From positions 1-10,018 of the forward strand of contig JAJGAH010000052.1 of the NCBI GenBank assembly GCA_020844525.1: DNA of 10,018 nucleotides, written 5' to 3'. The stretch is from Eubacterium sp. (GTDB lineage Bacteria > Bacillota > Clostridia > Lachnospirales > Lachnospiraceae). Numbering within the stretch: the first letter of the stretch is position 1; the number at the start of each line of letters is the position of its first letter. Position numbers and translations under genes: made by a program. Below the pieces are notes generated by a model that saw nothing but the letters and a program-made list of their open reading frames with translations, did not search any database and was not told where the DNA came from. This document shows positions 5,958 to 10,018 of this stretch, piece after piece.

Positions 5958-7469
5958 TTATCTATCCTCCTCTGCGTCTTTGATCGTCTTTCGTCCCTGA
6001 ATATTTCCATTCAGATAGCACAGATTATATCCGTCAATATTTTCGGCAGCGGCGCCGGTGATCCGGAGATTTTTATAGCCTGTCTCTTTGTCCATGCTGG
6101 TGAGGCGGGAGATTATATTGTCCCAGTACGTAACCTGATAGCCATATGGTGTACCGTTGGGGGTATTCAGATAGCGGCAGAAGGTTGCAGGCGTAGCGTA
6201 GGCAATCTCCTCAATATACGGGCGTATCGTTATGCCGGTGTTCTTTTCGTAATAATCAACCCAGTCACGCATGCGCTGATTTTTTATTTTGTAGTAGTCC
6301 TCCGGCTTTACCTTTCCCCAGAATGAGGAATCTCCGAAGGTGGTGAGGAATAGAGTACAGGTTCCCTTCGGAGAGGAATCCGGTATGATCAGGTTCAGAC
6401 AGTTGGCAATGAAGGTGCCCTTATCTGTACCGTTGGATTTGGTAAATGTCACCTCCGGATCCTCATCACTCATGATGATGGTGGAATAGGTATCGATGCC
6501 CAGTTCTTCAGCCGACCGATTCAGGCCGATGTACATCGTCTCAAGCTCAAGCGCGATGCTGCGGGCATTTGCAAGGCGGAGTGGTATCTCCGGACGTGGC
6601 ACGTCATCGGCGATCATTTTTCCATAGACGGCTGCGGGAGAACAGTCTGCAATGATATGCTTTGCAAGGATTGTTTTTCCGTTTTTAAGAACCACGCCCT
6701 TTGCGGAATTATTTTCAATCAGGATCTGGACGACCTCGCTGTTGTACCATATTTCACCGCCGGACTTTCGGAGTGTGGATTCGAGAGTCAGAGACAGGTT
6801 GTGGGATTTTTTATTTGGCATTCCCGGATTATAGTAGACATATTTGTAGATCATCTGACAGGTGGTCAGGAAATCCAGCTGATCCGGTGCGGCACCGAGA
6901 TAACACCAGTAGGTGTTCAGGATATTCTGCGCCTTCTTGGGCATGCCAATCGCTTCCATTCCCTCGTCGGTGGTACAGGATGCCATGCGAAGAAAATCTG
7001 CGTATTTTGTCATCATTACCAGCTTGCTTGCATTTGGCTTCATTGCATAGCTCTGTGCTTCACCGGCAAGTTTTCCGAGGTCCAGAAGCTTGCGTACGCT
7101 GGGCTCACAACCGGGAACCAGCTCTTCCATTTTGGCACAAAACGGCTCGATTCCTGTCGGAAGCACAAGGTCCAGATCGTTGGGAACAATGAGGTGGAAC
7201 AGCTTCTGTTCAATTCTCCAGTCTACATCTGCACCGTACTGTTCAAATAATTTGCGTACTGTTCCGGGATGTTCGCTGGTTCCGAGATCACAGAGCTCGT
7301 GCAGTGCGGCTTCAAATTCGAACCGGCCACGCACAAAACTTGTGGCACTGCCGCCCGGCAGATTATGACGTTCCAGAACAAGCGTCTTCAGTCCTGCCTG
7401 TGCCGTGGTGACTGCTGCTGATAGCCCGCCATTTCCGGCACCGATCACAATCACATCATACCTTTCCAA
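5958..7469 (-). CDS. CrtI/retinol-saturase-like FAD-dependent oxidoreductase
   Basis: About 503 residues, of the phytoene desaturase / all-trans-retinol saturase superfamily (COG1233-like), which dehydrogenates or saturates conjugated carbon-carbon double bonds with FAD. An N-terminal dinucleotide fold starts almost at once: DVIVIGAGNGGLSAA (Gly10, Gly12, Gly15), with Glu33 in VLERHNLPGGSA for the ribose. The C-terminal FAD segment reads LRITGAAAENIDGYNLCYLNG, which departs from the usual CrtI ending (G-x-x-x-HPG-G) and argues against a standard carotenoid enzyme. Start: an ATG at 7496 has no ribosome site, whereas TTG at 7469 has AGGAGG 8-9 nt upstream and gives a family-like N-terminus, so TTG is preferred. 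No other carotenoid gene (crtB, crtE type) is present. Pairing with a 2Fe-2S reductase suggests reduction rather than desaturation; this is inference. Confidence 0.82.
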   Translation of the reverse strand: MERYDVIVIGAGNGGLSAAVTTAQAGLKTLVLERHNLPGGSATSFVRGRFEFEAALHELCDLGTSEHPGTVRKLFEQYGADVDWRIEQKLFHLIVPNDLDLVLPTGIEPFCAKMEELVPGCEPSVRKLLDLGKLAGEAQSYAMKPNASKLVMMTKYADFLRMASCTTDEGMEAIGMPKKAQNILNTYWCYLGAAPDQLDFLTTCQMIYKYVYYNPGMPNKKSHNLSLTLESTLRKSGGEIWYNSEVVQILIENNSAKGVVLKNGKTILAKHIIADCSPAAVYGKMIADDVPRPEIPLRLANARSIALELETMYIGLNRSAEELGIDTYSTIIMSDEDPEVTFTKSNGTDKGTFIANCLNLIIPDSSPKGTCTLFLTTFGDSSFWGKVKPEDYYKIKNQRMRDWVDYYEKNTGITIRPYIEEIAYATPATFCRYLNTPNGTPYGYQVTYWDNIISRLTSMDKETGYKNLRITGAAAENIDGYNLCYLNGNIQGRKTIKDAEEDR

Positions 7470-7582
7470 GATATCACCCTCCTGTTTGTCATACATTGTA
7501 TAGTTTGTATCTTGCGATTACTATGCTGATCTTATTATGCTGGAAAATCATTTGTGAAAAAATAAACAGGGAGTGGACTCTG

Positions 7583-7601
7583 CCACAATGATATGTTGTG
7601 G
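7583..7601. promoter_or_regulatory. LysR-type operator palindrome in the divergent promoter region
   Basis: CCACAA (7583-7588) and TTGTGG (7596-7601) form a perfect inverted repeat with a 7-bp spacer. This is the T-N11-A-type geometry expected for a LysR dimer, located between the LysR gene and the divergent oxidoreductase operon. The right arm is also the -35 of the rightward promoter. The left arm read leftward (TTGTGG) has only a weak TATTTT at about 18 bp. Confidence 0.65.
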
Positions 7602-7624
7602 ATCAATGCGCTTTTTGATATGAT
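7596..7624 (+). promoter_or_regulatory. Promoter of the LysR gene
   Basis: TTGTGG (7596-7601), 17-bp spacer, TATGAT (7619-7624). Transcription would start near 7631, giving a leader of under 20 nt that contains the GAGGAG ribosome site at 7633-7638. Overlap of the -35 with the palindrome fits negative autoregulation. Confidence 0.6.
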
Positions 7625-7647
7625 GACAAACAGAGGAGATGGAAGCT

Positions 7648-8535
7648 ATGCAGATGCAGATGATACATGCGTTTCTTATGTTATGTAAAATTCAGAACAT
7701 TACAAAATGCAGTGAAATTTTAGGGATCAGTCAGCAGGGGCTGAGCCGTCAGATTCACATGATGGAACAGGAACTGGACACGACATTGTTTGAACGGCAG
7801 CCCAGGGGTGTCCGGCTTACGCCGCAGGGAGAACTGCTGCGCCCTTATCTGGAAAAATCCTTTTCTCTCTATGAGGAGGGACTTCAGAGCCTGGAACACT
7901 ATGATAAGGACCGCACCCGTGATCTGACGATCTTCATCTGTCCAGGTATACACACGGTGCTCGGGACAAAATTTTTTCTGGCATTTGATCATGCACATCC
8001 GGAGATCAACCTGCATCTTCAGTATGTATCTGATCCAGAGGCAGAAAATGCCCTGCTGGATGGCCGTGCTGACGGGGCCTTTCTTGACTGGCCGGAACAT
8101 ACGGAGCTATACGATATGTACCAGGTCGTTCACAGCCGTCTTGTAGCAGTAATGCGCCCGGATCATCCGCTGGCGGGCAGGCAGGAGATTTCCTTTCAGG
8201 ATCTTCGTGGTGAGAAATGCTTTTTCCCAGACAGCCTGCACAGAAAAAATCAGCAGTTCAAGCATGCCTATCCTGATATTTATTTTTCATTGGAGCGCAG
8301 CTATATCTCCAATGACTACGAGACCTATATCAATCTTCCCAAAGAGCTCGGAGGTATCGCGCTGAGTTTCGAAATTACATTGCGCAATCTGGAACCGGGG
8401 CTGGTAGTCATTCCCTTCAAGGAGGACAGCTACGTATCCTTATTTTATTGTATTCGAAATGACCGGCCGGTAGATGCTGCGCTGCAGGCCTTTTCCGACT
8501 ACATCTACCGCAACGTAGATGTCATTGCCAGGTAA
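7648..8535 (+). CDS. LysR-family transcriptional regulator
   Basis: 295 residues, normal length for the family. The N-terminal winged helix-turn-helix is clear: NITKCSEILGISQQGLSRQIHMMEQELD (residues 17-44), then LFERQPRGVRLTPQGELL. A linker helix follows, then a periplasmic-binding-protein-like effector domain from about residue 90 (DLTIFICPGIHTVLGTKFFLAF). ATG at 7648 is chosen over ATG at 7639 because GAGGAG lies 9 nt before it, while it directly abuts the earlier one. It is transcribed away from the FAD oxidoreductase/2Fe-2S reductase operon with the palindrome at 7583-7601 between them, the classical arrangement for a LysR regulator controlling its divergent target. The inducer is unknown but is likely the substrate or product of that operon. 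Its 3' end overlaps the convergent hydrolase gene. Confidence 0.92.
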   Translation: MQMQMIHAFLMLCKIQNITKCSEILGISQQGLSRQIHMMEQELDTTLFERQPRGVRLTPQGELLRPYLEKSFSLYEEGLQSLEHYDKDRTRDLTIFICPGIHTVLGTKFFLAFDHAHPEINLHLQYVSDPEAENALLDGRADGAFLDWPEHTELYDMYQVVHSRLVAVMRPDHPLAGRQEISFQDLRGEKCFFPDSLHRKNQQFKHAYPDIYFSLERSYISNDYETYINLPKELGGIALSFEITLRNLEPGLVVIPFKEDSYVSLFYCIRNDRPVDAALQAFSDYIYRNVDVIAR

Positions 8536-9173
8536 TCGGTCTGTGCAGCCAGTTCCTTCATGACCCATGCGAAGGCACTGGCTGTCCGGAGGTCTGCATC
8601 CCTGAAATGATTGCCGGGATTCCAGGCAAGCGTTGTCCGGATGCCCTCCTCCAGAAGCAGCTGATGCGTCTCACGAATCCTGTCGCCGACGGCTGCCATT
8701 ACGGGGTTTCTCGTTCTCTCCTCTTTATCGCCAAGACTCAGATAAACAGCTTCTGCTTTGATTTTATTCTGCTTCAGATAATTGACAAAACCCGGAAACC
8801 AGACGGAGGGTGATGCTGCCGCTACACCGCGAAACCGGTCGGTCTGACACGCCGCCCATAGTGCAAAGAGACCGGCAAGAGAATAACCGCCGATGATATA
8901 GGTTTTTCCAGCCTCCTCTGTCAGGGAAAGCACCTGACGCAGAGTTTCCGGGGCGCCCTCGCCAAAGTCCTCTTTGCCGAACACGGCCGGTGTCTTCCAG
9001 GGTGACAGGTCTTTGTTCCAGTTTCCGACCTTGCAGGCAATCAGGCGAAAATCAGCAGAGCTGTTTTCACGGATCCTTGCCACCTCATTTTCGATTGCTT
9101 CGAGATCGTGATCGTCCACCAGCTGGATGAGGACCAGGGGAGCATCTTTTTTTCCATATTCATATATTTCCAT
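8505..9173 (-). CDS. Alpha/beta hydrolase, Fes/IroE-like putative esterase
   Basis: About 222 residues of the alpha/beta hydrolase fold, closest by eye to the enterochelin-esterase-like putative esterases. The nucleophile elbow is IIGGYSLAGLFALWAA, with Ser98 as catalytic serine; Asp149 in LSLGDKEERT is the likely acid; and His189 in NPGNHFRDAD is the likely base, so the triad appears complete. A strand-helix order of APLVLIQLVDD, FRLIACKV, then the elbow is typical. No signal peptide, so it is likely cytosolic. ATG at 9173 is chosen because GAGG lies 9 nt upstream; an earlier ATG at 9203 would add 10 residues without a ribosome site. The gene stands alone on the minus strand and overlaps the end of the LysR gene by 31 bp. 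There is no siderophore gene nearby, so an iron role is not supported. Substrate unknown. Confidence 0.82.
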   Translation of the reverse strand: MEIYEYGKKDAPLVLIQLVDDHDLEAIENEVARIRENSSADFRLIACKVGNWNKDLSPWKTPAVFGKEDFGEGAPETLRQVLSLTEEAGKTYIIGGYSLAGLFALWAACQTDRFRGVAAASPSVWFPGFVNYLKQNKIKAEAVYLSLGDKEERTRNPVMAAVGDRIRETHQLLLEEGIRTTLAWNPGNHFRDADLRTASAFAWVMKELAAQTDYLAMTSTLR

Positions 9174-9302
9174 TATATTTTTCCTCATATTCAGGACATG
9201 CAATAATCAACATCCTTTAATATCTTGATCTTGAGCCAGACAGTAAAAGTACAGGAGATGGTCTTGAAGTTCGAACAATTCCAGTATACAGCAATAAGTC
9301 CC

Positions 9303-9397
9303 TATGACAAGGTGTCACACGCTGCGGAATGTCCGTGTACCGACGAATCTGGCACTTTATCACGCTGATGTGACAGAGAACCTGACCCCTTGTCATA
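9303..9397. repeat. REPIN-like inverted repeat element
   Basis: Two inverted arms enclose about 50 bp. The left arm is TATGACAAGGTGTCACA (9303-9319). The right arm (9369-9397), read on the minus strand, is TATGACAAGG, then GGTCAGGTTCTC, then TGTCACA. The arms are therefore identical except for 12 nt missing on the left. CACGCTG recurs directly at 9318-9324 and 9361-9367. The right arm resembles, from memory, the TGACA...GGTTCTC-TGTCA repeats common between genes in clostridia and linked to IS200/RAYT-type transposases. No transposase is present in the window. The rest of the intergenic space (9174-9302) holds a GTTCGAAC palindrome near 9269-9276 and nothing else I can name. Confidence 0.6.
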
Positions 9398-9418
9398 CGA
9401 TTTCGTTCTGTCCAGAAT
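9390..9418 (+). promoter_or_regulatory. Weak candidate promoter for the DUF2971 gene
   Basis: TTGTCA (9390-9395), 17-bp spacer, CAGAAT (9413-9418). The -35 is 5 of 6 and the -10 is 4 of 6 matches. The -35 lies at the outer end of the REPIN-like element. It is the best spaced pair between the hydrolase and the gene starting at 9463. Confidence 0.3.
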
Positions 9419-9462
9419 ATCGCTAAGGTGGTATTGTAGAAGCATAAGGGGAGGGCGTTCAC

Positions 9463-10018
9463 ATGAAAAAATATCCCGAGCTCAGGCACATTGGTGCAGG
9501 GCAGGATCTTTATCATTATACACAGTGCAAGAGTGCAATCGGCATTCTGAAAACAGGTGCCTTTTTTGCCACGAAGAGCAGTTTTCTCAATGATACAAAT
9601 GAGATGGATTATATTACCCATGTTGCCCACGCTGTGGTGAAAAGGATTGATCAGGAATCCTGGAGGGAAATGCTGAACCGGGAAATCATTGATACCATGG
9701 AGGAAGTTAAGCGGCATGACACCTTTGTGCTGTCTTTTTCGCTGGACCGTGACAGCATTACGCTCTGGTCGGAATTTGGAGATCAGACCGGTTATAATCT
9801 CTGCTTCTGCGGACAGGAGATGATTGACCGGATCAATGGCCATCAGCAGATCTATTGTCACGGCCAGCTGATCTACTCCAGGGAAGAGCAGGAGACGAGG
9901 ATCTGGCAGCTGCTGACACAGGAGCTGCCGGAAAGGGTAGGCATACCATTTGGCGAGATCATGCGTCTTGGCATTGCGGACCCGGCCTGCAGGGAATTTA
10001 CCGGATATCGCAAAAAGC
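9463..10018 (+). CDS. DUF2971-family protein, N-terminal part (cut by window edge)
   Basis: An open frame of at least 185 codons that continues past the right edge. It shows the recurring features of DUF2971 proteins: LYHYTQCKSAIGILKTGAFFAT near residues 16-37 (the HYT-x-n-GIL pattern), SSFLNDTNEMDYI (the L-ND-x-x-E pattern), and FVLSFSLDRDSITLWSEFGDQTGYNLCF (the SFS ... W-x-x-(F/Y)-G-x-x-x-GY pattern). The molecular function of this family is not established; members are scattered, often in accessory regions of bacterial genomes. No signal peptide. The ATG at 9463 is preceded by GGGGAGG with 8 nt spacing, a strong ribosome site. It is transcribed away from the hydrolase gene, with the REPIN-like element just upstream. 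The C-terminal part and its neighbours lie outside the window. Confidence 0.75.
   Translation, partial: MKKYPELRHIGAGQDLYHYTQCKSAIGILKTGAFFATKSSFLNDTNEMDYITHVAHAVVKRIDQESWREMLNREIIDTMEEVKRHDTFVLSFSLDRDSITLWSEFGDQTGYNLCFCGQEMIDRINGHQQIYCHGQLIYSREEQETRIWQLLTQELPERVGIPFGEIMRLGIADPACREFTGYRKK

Noticed and set aside
9265..9280. GTTCGAAC as a tRNA T-loop remnant, attachment site or LexA box
   Set aside because: There is no tRNA stem structure around it, no integrase, and the sequence does not fit the Gram-positive SOS-box spacing convincingly.
9217..9861. 214-codon open frame on the minus strand opposite the DUF2971 gene
   Set aside because: The plus-strand frame has a strong ribosome site and recognisable family motifs; the minus frame runs through the REPIN-like element and matches nothing.

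Overview
The window looks like chromosomal DNA of a Gram-positive anaerobe of the Bacillota, most likely a gut Lachnospiraceae-type clostridium. This rests on strong GGAGG-type ribosome binding sites before most genes, sigma-A-like promoter hexamers, mid-range base composition, and the gene types (AraC and LysR regulators, nitroreductase, FAD- and 2Fe-2S-linked oxidoreductases, a FucI-like sugar isomerase). The taxonomic placement is inference; there is no rRNA or marker gene here.

Left part (1-3641, all on the minus strand, read right to left): a probable operon. It starts with a FucI/AraA-like sugar isomerase and continues with a SufS/CsdB-like cysteine desulfurase. An unrecognised small protein follows, and then an AraC-type regulator that runs off the left edge. 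The desulfurase carries an in-frame 12-bp minisatellite of ten units, which adds a Ser-Leu-Pro-rich loop of roughly 45-50 residues to an otherwise normal enzyme.

Middle (3642-4743): a 437-bp divergent intergenic region has a promoter for each side. An FMN nitroreductase follows on the plus strand, with a repeat cluster over its -35 box. A strong, nearly symmetric terminator hairpin separates it from the next operon.

Centre-right (4744-8535): a minus-strand two-gene redox operon. The first gene encodes a CrtI/retinol-saturase-like FAD oxidoreductase, probably starting at TTG. The second, 2 bp downstream, encodes a ferredoxin-NAD(P)H reductase-type flavoprotein with a C-terminal plant-type 2Fe-2S domain. 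A LysR regulator is transcribed divergently; a perfect CCACAA-N7-TTGTGG palindrome lies between them and its right arm doubles as the -35 of the LysR promoter. The simplest reading is a substrate-responsive NAD(P)H -> flavin -> 2Fe-2S -> FAD-enzyme reduction module with an unknown hydrophobic or polyunsaturated substrate.

Right part (8505-10018): a small Fes/IroE-like alpha/beta hydrolase converges on the LysR gene with a 31-bp overlap of coding ends. A REPIN-like inverted repeat of about 95 bp follows; one arm is a 12-nt-deleted copy of the other. The last gene is a DUF2971-family protein cut by the right edge. No tRNA, rRNA, CRISPR array or complete transposase gene was seen.
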